Assembly: GCA_018660305.1 (NCBI GenBank) | Contig: JABJKO010000196.1 | Span: forward strand, 1-16,259 | Length of the DNA: 16,259 bases | Source: Rhodospirillaceae bacterium | Lineage (GTDB): Bacteria > Pseudomonadota > Alphaproteobacteria > MPNO01 > UBA2964 | Reading direction: 5' to 3' | In this document: piece by piece, positions 1-7,317 of the stretch | Layout of the letters: every line of letters begins with the position of its first letter | How positions within the stretch are numbered: position 1 is the stretch's first letter | The notes under the pieces: model-generated | What the model was told of the DNA's origin: nothing | The model's database searches: none | Seen by the model: only the letters and a program-made list of their open reading frames with translations | Made by a program: the position numbers and the translations under genes

Positions 1-391
1 CCTGACCCATGAGATAGGCATCACGAGCTGCCATGTGGGCTGCGAACACGGTGTGTGTGGCGCCTGTACCGTGCTGATCGACGGCAAGGTCAACCGCGGC
101 TGCCTGACCTTCGCGGTCCAGGCCGACGGGTGCTCGGTGGAAACCGCCGAAAGCCTGGCCAGCGACGAGGGCGAACTGTCGGACCTGCAGAAGGCGTTCA
201 AGAAACATCACGGGCTGCAATGCGGTTACTGCACGCCGGGCATCCTGATGTCCATCACCGCCTATCTGAAGGAAAACCCCAAACCCACCGAAGAAGAGCT
301 GAGGGACATGCTGTCGGGCCATCTGTGCCGCTGTACCGGCTATGTGGGAATGGTGCGCGCCGTACTCGATTACTGCGAAAACCGCGGCTGA
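1..391 (+). CDS. Partial [2Fe-2S] small subunit of a xanthine dehydrogenase / CO dehydrogenase-type molybdenum hydroxylase
   Basis: The reading frame is open from base 2, so the N-terminus lies left of the window; a GTG at 35 lies inside the first cluster region and is not a credible start. About 129 codons remain, against a usual length near 155-165. The plant-type ferredoxin cluster is seen in GCEHGVCGAC. The helical second [2Fe-2S] domain shows LQCGYCTPG and HLCRCTGY, the C-x2-C and C-x-C ligand pairs typical of CoxS/XdhA/IorA-type subunits. Such subunits pass electrons from a molybdopterin subunit to an FAD subunit or an acceptor in a cytoplasmic hydroxylase of CO, purines, aldehydes or N-heterocycles. 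The large and medium subunits are not in the window, so the substrate cannot be given. The gene ends in TGA and is followed by a clear terminator, so it is the last gene of its operon. Confidence 0.93.
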   Translation, partial: LTHEIGITSCHVGCEHGVCGACTVLIDGKVNRGCLTFAVQADGCSVETAESLASDEGELSDLQKAFKKHHGLQCGYCTPGILMSITAYLKENPKPTEEELRDMLSGHLCRCTGYVGMVRAVLDYCENRG

Positions 392-409
392 TCCTTTTTC
401 AGTCGGATT

Positions 410-440
410 AAAAAAAGGGCGCTGGTTGGCGCCTTTTTTT
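410..440 (+). terminator. Rho-independent terminator of the molybdenum-hydroxylase operon
   Basis: Seven A's (410-416) precede GGGCGC, a six-base loop, then GGCGCC-type pairing (429-433) and seven T's (434-440). GG-CGC pairs with GCG-CC with one bulged G. It begins 18 bases after the TGA. The A and T runs make it look bidirectional, but no minus-strand gene ends here. Confidence 0.9.
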
Positions 441-493
441 GTTGGCGTCGCTGCCGCGTGGAAAGCGTCGAGATTGACTCCCTGCCGTCTTTC

Positions 494-521
494 TTGTCAC
501 CATCCCGGCTCGCAATAAAAA
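494..521 (+). promoter_or_regulatory. Possible sigma-70-type promoter for the TRAP binding-protein gene
   Basis: TTGTCA (494-499) and TAAAAA (516-521) are separated by 16 bases, in the only AT-rich part of the gap between the upstream terminator and the gene. The -35 matches the consensus at 5 of 6 bases, the -10 at 4 of 6. This is a pattern match only. Confidence 0.3.
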
Positions 522-577
522 AATCCAAAAATCAAACTGCGATCAATGAGCCCGGCAAACGGGCCGTGTGCAATAAC

Positions 578-584
578 AGGAGGA
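578..584 (+). promoter_or_regulatory. Ribosome binding site fixing the start of the TRAP binding protein
   Basis: AGGAGGA is nine bases before ATG 594. It rules out the in-frame ATG at 546, which would add 16 residues in front of a normal signal peptide. Confidence 0.9.
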
Positions 585-593
585 TTTGAACCA

Positions 594-1592
594 ATGACTG
601 CAAGAAGAAATGTGCTTGCCGGAATCGCCGTGACGGCGGGGCTGGCTGTTTTGTCACAGGCGGCGATGGCTGCGACCTCTCTCAGGATGTCGACCTGTCT
701 GCCGCGCAACCATGACCAGGTGGAAGCGTTCTTCGATACCTTCGTCAAGAAGATGAAGGAGGACGAGAGCGTCATAAAGATCAAATATAAGGGCGGTCCG
801 GAAATCACACCGCGCAAGAAGCAGGGCCCGGCCATGGCGCGCGGTATCCTCGATATCATCATGTGCCCAACCTACTATGTGAGCGAGATCCCCGAAGCCC
901 GCGGATTGACGCCGTCCACCGCGTCGCCCATGCGGCTGCGCCAGAATGGCGGCTATGACTTGATGCAGAAAGCGTGGGGCGAGGGTATGAAGGCCCGCGT
1001 TCTCGGCTGGGGCAATCATGGCGGCGCGCAGTTCCATTTTTATCTGGGGTTCGAGCCGAAGCTCGACAAGAAAACCGGGTTCCAGTTCGACGGCAAACGG
1101 ATGCGTTCCACCGCCATCTACAACCCGTTCCTCGTCCAGATGGGAGCGACCCCGGTCAATATGGGAATGACGGAACTCTATACCGCGCTGGAACGTGGCG
1201 TGGTGAAGGGCTTTGTCTGGCCCGAGGGGGGGATCGCCAAGTTCGGCTGGACTAAATTCATCAAATACCGTGTCGAAGTGCCGTTTTTCCGGTCATCGAC
1301 GTTGGTGATGATGAATCTCGACAAATATAACGGGCTGTCCGACAAGGCGCGCAAGCAGATCGATGGGGCGGGTCTGCATTATGAAAACAAGAGCGGCGGC
1401 ATTCTTCGCAAGAAAGCCGACATCGATAACAAGAAGGTCTTCGCGGCGGGCGTTAAGAAAATGAAACTCAAAGAGCCCTATGCCTCGGCCCTGGTGGAAA
1501 CCATCTACGGTTCAAGCTGGGAGAAGATGAAAAAATATAAATTCAGAATCGACAAAGCCATGTTCAAGAAAAAACTGTTCGACGAAAAATAA
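594..1592 (+). CDS. TRAP transporter solute-binding protein (DctP family)
   Basis: This 332-residue protein would be the periplasmic receptor of a tripartite ATP-independent periplasmic transporter, which delivers a carboxylate-type ligand to the DctQ/DctM membrane subunits. Residues 1-26 form a signal peptide: basic MTARRN, a hydrophobic core, and an AMA-type cleavage site. The mature part has the DctP pattern: a beta strand, then a helix beginning near DQVEAFFDTFVKKM. Later come KRMRSTAIYNPFLVQMGATPVNM, which corresponds to the ligand-arginine and NP-x(5)-G-x-P-V region, then MTELYTALERGVVKGF and a Lys-rich C-terminal helical part. Length is normal. The start is set by AGGAGGA at 578-584. 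No membrane subunits are adjacent, so this is an orphan receptor within the window. The ligand cannot be deduced. The gene stands alone between two terminators. Confidence 0.88.
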   Translation: MTARRNVLAGIAVTAGLAVLSQAAMAATSLRMSTCLPRNHDQVEAFFDTFVKKMKEDESVIKIKYKGGPEITPRKKQGPAMARGILDIIMCPTYYVSEIPEARGLTPSTASPMRLRQNGGYDLMQKAWGEGMKARVLGWGNHGGAQFHFYLGFEPKLDKKTGFQFDGKRMRSTAIYNPFLVQMGATPVNMGMTELYTALERGVVKGFVWPEGGIAKFGWTKFIKYRVEVPFFRSSTLVMMNLDKYNGLSDKARKQIDGAGLHYENKSGGILRKKADIDNKKVFAAGVKKMKLKEPYASALVETIYGSSWEKMKKYKFRIDKAMFKKKLFDEK

Positions 1593-1601
1593 GCGACACC
1601 A

Positions 1602-1640
1602 GGGTGGGGCGGCTGCATCGGCTGCCCCGCCCTTCCTTTT
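1602..1640 (+). terminator. Rho-independent terminator after the TRAP binding-protein gene
   Basis: A 12-base-pair stem (1602-1613 with 1621-1632, two G-T wobbles) encloses a 7-base loop and is followed by TTCCTTTT. It starts 10 bases after the TAA and separates this gene from the VOC gene. Confidence 0.8.
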
Positions 1641-1656
1641 ATCGGATCCCAGATTT

Positions 1657-2070
1657 ATGACCGAGCCCGACCAGCGCCGACCCCGCCTGCGCCACACCGC
1701 CCTGAAAGTCCGGGACCTGGAGAAATCCGTCGATTTCTACAGCCGGCTCCTCGGCATGCGAGTGACCCGCCGGCGTGACAGCGTGGCGCGCAATCATTGG
1801 GTGGCCTACGTGGCCTATGGCGATGAGGCCGATCACCATGCGCTGGAACTGGTGCAGGACAAGGACCCGCCGGCGGAATTCACCCTCGGCAATCTGTACT
1901 GGCACATCAATATCAGCGTCGCCGAGCTGCTGCCGTTATGCGAAAAACTCGAGGCCGACGGCATCGAATTCATCGAACGGCCAACCCCCATGACCACCGA
2001 CGACCGCTACCACGTGGCCTTCGTCCGCGACCCGGACGGCTATGCGGTTGAACTAACCGACTGCCCTTAG
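1657..2070 (+). CDS. VOC-superfamily (glyoxalase I-like) metalloprotein
   Basis: This 137-residue, single-domain protein has two beta-alpha-beta-beta-beta modules of the vicinal-oxygen-chelate fold. The first is roughly residues 12-70 (RHTALKVRDLEKSVDFYSRLLGM) and the second roughly 80-134, ending DPDGYAVELTD. Four putative metal ligands stand at the glyoxalase I positions: His13, Glu64, His83 and Glu132. It resembles lactoylglutathione lyase in length and ligand pattern, but VOC proteins also include dioxygenases, epimerases and thiol transferases. The substrate is therefore open. The ATG at 1657 has no strong Shine-Dalgarno sequence; it is chosen because the conserved first strand begins only 12 residues later. 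The gene converges on the monooxygenase gene, and a palindromic repeat lies between them. Confidence 0.85.
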   Translation: MTEPDQRRPRLRHTALKVRDLEKSVDFYSRLLGMRVTRRRDSVARNHWVAYVAYGDEADHHALELVQDKDPPAEFTLGNLYWHINISVAELLPLCEKLEADGIEFIERPTPMTTDDRYHVAFVRDPDGYAVELTDCP

Positions 2071-2101
2071 AGTGCTTAGCTAGATATACGCAAAATGACT
2101 T

Positions 2102-2217
2102 CCCCTCACCCTTCCCACGATGCAAGGACATCGCGGATCCCTCCCTCTCCCGCAAGCGGGAGAGGGTACGCAGGCTTACCAAGGCGCAGCCGAGGTTAGC
2201 CGAAGTGGGTGAGGGGG
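2102..2217. repeat. GC-rich palindromic intergenic repeat with internal hairpin
   Basis: Outer arms CCCCTCACCC (2102-2111) and GGGTGAGGGG (2208-2217) enclose a perfect 11-bp inner hairpin, CCCTCTCCCGC (2143-2153) with GCGGGAGAGGG (2156-2166). It lies between the convergent VOC and monooxygenase genes and could fold as a structured end for both transcripts. Such elements are common in alphaproteobacterial genomes. No coding potential was seen. Confidence 0.75.
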
Positions 2218-2245
2218 GTTCCGCGCAGACCTAACAGGCAACGAA

Positions 2246-3718
2246 TTACCCCTCCAGCTCCGCTTCCCACTTATCCAGCAGGGCCGTGATACGGGCGATG
2301 GAGGGTTCCTTGTCGAACGCATTGGCGTAGGACGCCGATGACCGTACCGGATCGCCGGCGAAATAGCGCTCATAGAGCTGCTGGCGGCCGGAGAAGCTGG
2401 TGAGCGCCGCGTCACAGGCGAGGCGGAACAGACGGATGCGTTCATGGGAATCGATGTTGGCCGCCTGGAAATATTGCGCGATTTCCGGCGCCAGATCGCT
2501 TTCCAGCATCTTAAACGAAGGCACCATGAACAGCCCGCCGGCGCCGATGGTCTGGATGATCTCGCAGGCCCGGCGGAATTGCGGCGGGAACATGAACTTG
2601 ACGGTCTGCAGCGCCTCACGCCGAGGCACCACCGTGCCGCCGGGACCGGGATGGGCGTCGATCTCGCTGGTGCGGATACAGGCCTCGACCCATTCCGCCA
2701 CATGGATCAGCTCGGCCAGCATGTTCTGGATATGGAGAAACTGATCCACATTGGTGGAGCGCGCCACGGTGATGGCGAGATCGCGCATGAACTCGGCCTT
2801 GGCGAGATCCTTGGTGGCGAACTGGTGCGAGGTGTGAGTGTGGGTGTGGGTGCGGCGCTGGGCCGCGTTATAGGCCTCGATATCACGATAAATGAAAGTC
2901 CGTTCCCACGGGACCAGGACGTTGTCGAACAGGATCATGCAGTCGCTGTCGTCGAAACGCTCGGACAGCGGGTAATCCATGGGCGAGCCCGCGTTCTGGT
3001 GAACCACCGAGGGCCGCGCGATGAGCTTGAGACCCGGCGTCGCCACCGGAATGGCGAACCCGAAGGCGTGATCCTTGGCTTCTTCCTTGTCGGACAGCGG
3101 ATAGCTTGGCGCCGGCATGACCATCAACTCATCGGAGATGGCCGCCAATGTCGCCAGCATGCGCACGCCATTGATGATAAAGCCCTTGTCGTTGTCGCCG
3201 ACAATGCGGGCCGCGATGTCCTTCTCCTGAGAATCGGGCGCCTTGGACCGGTCCACCTGCGGGCTGACCAGCGCATGGGTGGAGGCGAGATCGTTTTCCC
3301 GCATGAATTCATAATAGGCGACCAAATTCTTACCGAACTTGCTGTGTTCGGTATCGAACGCCTCATGGGCGGCCGCGTAGGAAGAAAACATCACGTTCAT
3401 GAAGTCCGGGCTGCGGCCGAACATGCCGCAGGTATAGTCGTTCCAGATCTTGAACATCTTGCGCCGTGCCACGAGATCCTCGGTGGTGCGCGGCTGGATA
3501 AACGACATCCCCACCCGGTCGCCACTGGTCGGCGAGACATAGGTCATCTGATCCATGAGATCGGGCTGGTGCTGCAGATCGTAGAGCTCCGCCAGCGTCT
3601 TCGCGCCCCCGGCAAAGCGCGGATCGGTGGTGACGTCCTTCACCCGTTCGCCATCGCACCAGATCTCGCGATCGTCGCGCAGCCCGTCGAGATATTGCTG
3701 TCCCGTTCGAATGCCCAT
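2246..3718 (-). CDS. 4-hydroxyphenylacetate 3-hydroxylase (HpaB/PvcC) family flavin-dependent monooxygenase
   Basis: This 490-residue protein matches the oxygenase component of two-component aromatic hydroxylases, which use reduced FAD supplied by a separate reductase to hydroxylate phenols in the cytoplasm. Family landmarks are the N-terminal helical domain starting GIRTGQQYLDGLRDDRE, then FIQPRTTEDLVARRKMFK, GRSPDFMN at 101-108, and THALVSPQVDRSK containing His148. Further on are FDNVLVPWERTFIYRD and a C-terminal helical domain with IIQTIGAGGLFMVPS. Arg85/Arg86 and His148 fall where HpaB substrate-binding residues lie. Residues 290-296 are THTHTHT, an unusual dipeptide run next to the FAD-binding SHQ segment. 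No HpaC-like reductase is in the window. The substrate could be a phenolic acid other than 4-hydroxyphenylacetate. The start ATG lacks a strong ribosome binding site. The gene may be read through from the acyl-CoA synthetase operon 225 bases upstream, or independently. Confidence 0.88.
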   Translation of the reverse strand: MGIRTGQQYLDGLRDDREIWCDGERVKDVTTDPRFAGGAKTLAELYDLQHQPDLMDQMTYVSPTSGDRVGMSFIQPRTTEDLVARRKMFKIWNDYTCGMFGRSPDFMNVMFSSYAAAHEAFDTEHSKFGKNLVAYYEFMRENDLASTHALVSPQVDRSKAPDSQEKDIAARIVGDNDKGFIINGVRMLATLAAISDELMVMPAPSYPLSDKEEAKDHAFGFAIPVATPGLKLIARPSVVHQNAGSPMDYPLSERFDDSDCMILFDNVLVPWERTFIYRDIEAYNAAQRRTHTHTHTSHQFATKDLAKAEFMRDLAITVARSTNVDQFLHIQNMLAELIHVAEWVEACIRTSEIDAHPGPGGTVVPRREALQTVKFMFPPQFRRACEIIQTIGAGGLFMVPSFKMLESDLAPEIAQYFQAANIDSHERIRLFRLACDAALTSFSGRQQLYERYFAGDPVRSSASYANAFDKEPSIARITALLDKWEAELEG

Positions 3719-3836
3719 CTTATGCCCGTGCCCTGTCTCATAATTATGCCCGGCCTTGAACGCCGGGCTGTTTTGATGAGTTTATCCGGTTAGCGGGAGG
3801 GGGCAAATGGCGATGTGCGGTATCCATCGACCGCTC

Positions 3837-3873
3837 ACCGTGTCACCCCGGACCTGATCCGGGGTGACACGGT
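3837..3873. repeat. Perfect 16-bp palindromic hairpin, alphaproteobacterial repeat type
   Basis: ACCGTGTCACCCCGGA (3837-3852) is an exact reverse complement of 3858-3873, with a five-base loop. The GTCACCCCGGA...TCCGGGGTGAC core is a familiar dispersed repeat in alphaproteobacteria. It lies between the alpha acyl-CoA synthetase gene and the monooxygenase gene and may end or protect the synthetase transcript. Confidence 0.85.
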
Positions 3874-3886
3874 AGACAAAGACTAG

Positions 3887-3925
3887 ATCCCGGCCATGGG
3901 CGTGAAGCGCACTTGGGTCCGGGAT
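3887..3925. repeat. Second inverted repeat next to the hairpin
   Basis: ATCCCGG (3887-3893) and CCGGGAT (3919-3925) form a 7-bp inverted repeat with a 25-base spacer, 13 bases from the preceding hairpin. The sequence is related to it (TCCGGG core), so the two probably form one compound element. Confidence 0.55.
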
Positions 3926-3943
3926 GACGGGTTGAGATTTTAG

Positions 3944-5335
3944 TTACCGCCGCCGCATCTGCCGTCGGCATTTTGCCAGGAGGGACAACACTTCGAAGGG
4001 CTGTTCCACGTCCATGTAGCAGGGCACGCCCTTGGGCTCGAGGTATGCCTTGGCGGCGATGTTGTGTTCGTGCTGGCCCATGAAGGTCACCAGGATGGGC
4101 TTGAGGGGGTATTTTTTCGCCAGCTTGGCGATGAAGTCGAAGGACGGCACGCCGGTCTCTGTCGTCAGCATCATGATCACCACCACCGCATCGATGTTGC
4201 GGTCTTCCAGCACGGCTTCCATGGCGTCGCCATAGGCCAGCTCATAGCCATGCATGCCGACGCTGCCGAAGATGTCCACCGGGTTGCGCATGCGGATGAA
4301 ATCCGGCGCGTAATGCTGCAACCGCTTGCGGGTCTTTTCCTCCAGATCCGGCACGTCCAAATCCAGCGAGCGGCAGATATCGGTCAGACAGACCGTGAAG
4401 GCCCCCGACGGCGACAGGAACGACACCCTGTTGCCGCGCGGCAGGGGCATGGTGTCCAGCGCCTTGGCCACATGGAAAAGCTGTGAGTATTTGGACAGCC
4501 GCGTCACGCCGGCCTGCTCCATGGCGCCATCAACGATGCGGCCGTCGGCGGCCAGCGAGCCGGTATGGGCGATGGCGGCCGCCGCCCCGGCGTCGGACGC
4601 GCCGCCCTTCAGCAGGAACACCGGTTTCTGTTTGCTGACCCGGCGGGCGACGCGCAGGAAACGCTTGGGATCCTTGATGCTTTCCAGATATAGAAAAATG
4701 GATTTGGTCTCGTCATCCTCACCGTAGAAAGTCAGCAGATCGCATTCATCCAGATCCACCTTGTTGCCAAGGCCGCAGGACCGGGCGACGCCGTAATTCT
4801 CCGCCGACAGCATGTGACGGATGGAAATACCGCAGAAATTACCGGTCTGGGCGATGTAGGACACGCTGCCGCGCCGGACCTTCCCCAGCGGGAAGAAGCT
4901 GGAGGTGTACTTGCCCGGCACTGAAATATGTCCGGTAGTGTTGGGCCCGATGATGCGCGCGCCGGATTCTTTGATGGCATCCATCAGGTCCTGCTGCAGC
5001 GCCTCGCCCATATGATCCACCTCGGCAAAACCGCTTGCCGCCAGGATGATGGCCTCGATTCCTTTCTTGCCCAGTTCGCGCACCGTATCCGGTGTCGCCG
5101 CCGCCGGGAGCGTCACCACCGCCTGATCGATATTGTCCGGCAGATCGGCAATGGATTTTGACACCGCATAGCCTTCGATCTCGCCGCCGCGCGGATTGAC
5201 CAGATAGACTTTTCCCTTGTAGCCCGCGTCCTTCATGTTGCGGACCACCACATTGCCCGGCTTGCCCGGCGTCGACGACGCGCCAATGACGCACACGCTT
5301 TTCGGGCTGAAGAATTTGTCCATGACGGTGGTCAT
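3944..5335 (-). CDS. ADP-forming acyl-CoA synthetase, alpha subunit (CoA-binding and CoA-ligase domains)
   Basis: This 463-residue protein is the alpha half of an ADP-forming (acetate/acyl) CoA ligase, which interconverts acid + ATP + CoA with acyl-CoA + ADP + phosphate. Residues 10-130 are a CoA-binding Rossmann domain (VIGASSTPGKPGN at 17-29, GPNTTG at 130-135). Residues 150-290 are a succinyl-CoA-synthetase-like ligase domain carrying HTGSLA with His257, the expected phosphohistidine. Residues 300-463 form the third ligase domain. The beta (ATP-grasp) subunit is the next gene upstream, as in the archaeal alpha/beta enzymes; most bacterial homologues are fused. ATG 5335 is chosen over upstream in-frame codons because those would translate a palindromic repeat. 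ATG 5323 is also possible. The preferred acid is unknown; an aromatic or fatty acid is plausible from context. Confidence 0.87.
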   Translation of the reverse strand: MTTVMDKFFSPKSVCVIGASSTPGKPGNVVVRNMKDAGYKGKVYLVNPRGGEIEGYAVSKSIADLPDNIDQAVVTLPAAATPDTVRELGKKGIEAIILAASGFAEVDHMGEALQQDLMDAIKESGARIIGPNTTGHISVPGKYTSSFFPLGKVRRGSVSYIAQTGNFCGISIRHMLSAENYGVARSCGLGNKVDLDECDLLTFYGEDDETKSIFLYLESIKDPKRFLRVARRVSKQKPVFLLKGGASDAGAAAAIAHTGSLAADGRIVDGAMEQAGVTRLSKYSQLFHVAKALDTMPLPRGNRVSFLSPSGAFTVCLTDICRSLDLDVPDLEEKTRKRLQHYAPDFIRMRNPVDIFGSVGMHGYELAYGDAMEAVLEDRNIDAVVVIMMLTTETGVPSFDFIAKLAKKYPLKPILVTFMGQHEHNIAAKAYLEPKGVPCYMDVEQPFEVLSLLAKCRRQMRRR

Positions 5336-5371
5336 GACGTGATTTCCCGTGTGCAGAGTCCAGCGGATAGA

Positions 5372-5465
5372 CCCCCCCCACCCCAACCCTCCCCCTCCAG
5401 GGGGGAGGGAGAAACAGGAAAATTGTCCCCTCCCCCATGGAGGGGGAGGGTTAGGGTGGGGGGAG
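5372..5465. repeat. GC-rich palindromic repeat element between the acyl-CoA synthetase subunit genes
   Basis: Terminal inverted repeats of about 26 bases (5373-5398 and 5439-5465) match with about one mismatch in the core CCCACCCYAACCCTCCCCC. Each arm can also form a local hairpin. It occupies most of the 154-base gap between the beta and alpha genes and is related to the element at 10258-10369 (shared CCCTAACCC and CTCCCCC blocks). Confidence 0.8.
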
Positions 5466-5489
5466 TGGTGTTTGCTACGATCACCAGCA

Positions 5490-6197
5490 TCACCCTACCG
5501 TCTCCACCGGTTCCGCCAGCACCACGAGCCCGTCGACGGCAACCGGTTTGCTGCCGCGGATAATCAGCGGGTTGATGTCGATCTCGGCGATCTCGGGATG
5601 ATCGAGGGCGATCTGGCTGACCGCCATCAAGGCGCGGCTCAAAATGTCCTTGTCCACCGCCGGCATGCCGCGCACCGCGTCGAGAATCCTGTGCCCGCGG
5701 ATGGCGCCCATCATTTCGCGGGTGTCGGTCTTGCGCAGCGGCGCGACGCGGAACACCACGTCCTGCAGAATTTCCGTGAAGATGCCGCCAAGCCCGAACA
5801 GCACCGACGGCCCGAAAGACGGATCGCGGTGCATGCCGATCATGATCTCGCGTGCGCCCTTGACCATTTCCTGGACCAGATACGCGCCGTCATAGGATTT
5901 ACCGGCGCGCTTTGTCAGTGTCGAGAACGCATCGGCCAGTTCCGCCGGGCCCGACAGATTGACGACGACGAGACCTTTCTCGCTCTTGTGCGCTTCATCG
6001 GCCGAACAGGCCTTGAGCACCACCGGATATTTTATCTTTGCCGCCGCCGCCTTGGCGCCGGTGGCGCTGGTCACCAGGAATTCCCGGCTTACCGGCACGC
6101 CATAGGCCGACAGAATGCGTTTGCTGTCATATTCCGACAGCGTCCGCTGACCGTTTTTCAGGGCCGTCCGGATAATGGTCTGGCTACGGGTTGCCAT
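5490..6197 (-). CDS. ADP-forming acyl-CoA synthetase, beta subunit (ATP-grasp domain)
   Basis: This 235-residue protein is the ATP-grasp half of the acyl-CoA synthetase and would phosphorylate the alpha-subunit histidine from ATP. N-terminal LSEYDSKRILSAYGVPVSRE is the typical ATP-grasp_5 opening. KACSADEAHKSEKG carries His70, matching the second phosphohistidine near position 71 in archaeal beta subunits. LVQEMVKGAREIMIGMHRDPSFGPSVLFGLGG is the ATP-binding region, and EIDINPLIIRG holds the metal-binding Asp and Asn. Length matches archaeal beta subunits (about 230). It starts 33 bases after the dehydrogenase stop and is cotranscribed with it. The downstream alpha gene is separated by a palindromic repeat. 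The ATG has only a weak ribosome binding site, consistent with translation coupled to the upstream gene. Confidence 0.9.
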   Translation of the reverse strand: MATRSQTIIRTALKNGQRTLSEYDSKRILSAYGVPVSREFLVTSATGAKAAAAKIKYPVVLKACSADEAHKSEKGLVVVNLSGPAELADAFSTLTKRAGKSYDGAYLVQEMVKGAREIMIGMHRDPSFGPSVLFGLGGIFTEILQDVVFRVAPLRKTDTREMMGAIRGHRILDAVRGMPAVDKDILSRALMAVSQIALDHPEIAEIDINPLIIRGSKPVAVDGLVVLAEPVETVG

Positions 6198-6230
6198 GGG
6201 TGAGGCTTTTTGCTTCGAAACCAGACAGGC

Positions 6231-7226
6231 TCAGCCGCGGCCCGTTGTCAGGATCATCTTGCCGACGCTTTTCCCGTCGCCAAAGCTGGAGAGGGCAGCG
6301 ACGTAATCCGCCAACGGATAGGTTTCCGTGACCTGCGGCTTGATCTGGCCCTTCTTCAGCATGGCGAATATATCGGCCGCCGCCTCCGGAATGACCTGGG
6401 GCTGGAACTTGAAGTGAAGATCGAGCCCCATGCCAACCAGGGAAATATCCTTCACATTGAAGTAGTTGGCCCGCGCCGTCGGGATACCGGCGATAAAGCC
6501 GATGGCGACGATGCGCCCGGCAAAGGCCAGCGTGCGCAGCGCGGCGGTGAACAGATCACCACCGATGGAATCGAGGCAAATATCCACGCCGTAATTGTCG
6601 GTGGCCGCGAACACCTCCTTGCGGAAATCCTCCACCAGATTATCACCGACGGTGCACACCACCGCGTCGGCCCCGCTCTCGCGGATCACATCGCCGTTCT
6701 TGTCGGGATTCATGGTACCGCCGACCACGTAGGCGCCATGGGCCTTGGCGATCTGCACCGCCGCCAGCCCGACACCGCCGCTGGCGCCGAGCACCAGGAC
6801 CTTCTCGCCGGTCTTGTATCCACCGCGCGCCATGAGGGCGACCCAGGCGGTCAGATAGGTGGTCGCCATGCCGGCGCCGATGGCAAAATCCACATCGTCG
6901 GGCAGATGAAAACAGCGCTCCTGCGCGACAACGCGCTTTTCCGCATAGGCGCCATAGGAATAGACGGTGACCACACGATCGCCGACCTTCACATTGGTCA
7001 CGCCGTCGCCGATCTCGGTCACTACGCCCGCCGCATCACGGCCCGGCGAAAAGGGATGTTCCGGCTTGACCTGATAAAGCCCCTGAACCATCAGGGAATC
7101 CGGGAAATTCACGCCGATGGCATGCACGTCGATGAGGACCTCGCCGGGACCCGGCTTGGGGTCGGGCAGTTCGCCAAACTGGTGTGAGCCAACAGGTCCA
7201 AAGGCCTCGATACGGGCTGCGCGCAT
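6231..7226 (-). CDS. Zinc-independent medium-chain dehydrogenase/reductase, NADPH:quinone oxidoreductase type
   Basis: This 331-residue soluble enzyme has a GroES-like N-terminal domain (PGPGEVLIDVHAIGVNFPDSL, then PFSPGRDAAGVVTEIGDGV) and a Rossmann domain with the nucleotide-binding loop GASGGVG at 147-153. It lacks the Cys/His ligands of zinc alcohol dehydrogenases and therefore belongs to the quinone-reductase/enoyl-reductase branch. It would transfer hydride from NADPH to a quinone, an enone or an enoyl-CoA. Being first in the run with the two acyl-CoA synthetase subunits suggests work on the acid or its CoA ester, perhaps reducing a double bond; that is inference. The ATG at 7226 follows a GAGAGAGAG purine stretch that can serve as ribosome binding site. 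It is the likely first gene of the operon, with a 91-base gap upstream. Confidence 0.9.
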   Translation of the reverse strand: MRAARIEAFGPVGSHQFGELPDPKPGPGEVLIDVHAIGVNFPDSLMVQGLYQVKPEHPFSPGRDAAGVVTEIGDGVTNVKVGDRVVTVYSYGAYAEKRVVAQERCFHLPDDVDFAIGAGMATTYLTAWVALMARGGYKTGEKVLVLGASGGVGLAAVQIAKAHGAYVVGGTMNPDKNGDVIRESGADAVVCTVGDNLVEDFRKEVFAATDNYGVDICLDSIGGDLFTAALRTLAFAGRIVAIGFIAGIPTARANYFNVKDISLVGMGLDLHFKFQPQVIPEAAADIFAMLKKGQIKPQVTETYPLADYVAALSSFGDGKSVGKMILTTGRG

Positions 7227-7317
7227 AACGTCTCTCTCTCGTTTTTATCAGGTCATTCTTCTCGGATGAGCGGAACCTAACACCGACGCCCCGCACGATC
7301 AAAGGGAGGGTGATGAC

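Noticed and set aside
2102..2217. Possible CRISPR or phage attachment site in the repeat-rich gaps
   Set aside because: The repeats are single inverted structures without regularly spaced direct repeats, spacers, cas genes or an integrase.
2444..3793. 449-residue plus-strand ORF
   Set aside because: It is antisense to the HpaB-type gene, His/Arg/Gly-rich with no recognisable motif, and typical of long open antisense frames in high-GC DNA.
5336..5386. N-terminal extension of the alpha acyl-CoA synthetase to 5386
   Set aside because: The extra 17 residues would be translated from the palindromic repeat and do not belong to the CoA-binding domain; ATG 5335 fits the family start.
5349..6203. 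284-residue plus-strand ORF
   Set aside because: It starts inside a palindromic repeat and is antisense to the ATP-grasp subunit.
6210..7187. 325-residue plus-strand ORF
   Set aside because: It lies opposite the quinone-reductase-like gene; His/Asp/Gly-rich shadow composition and no motif.
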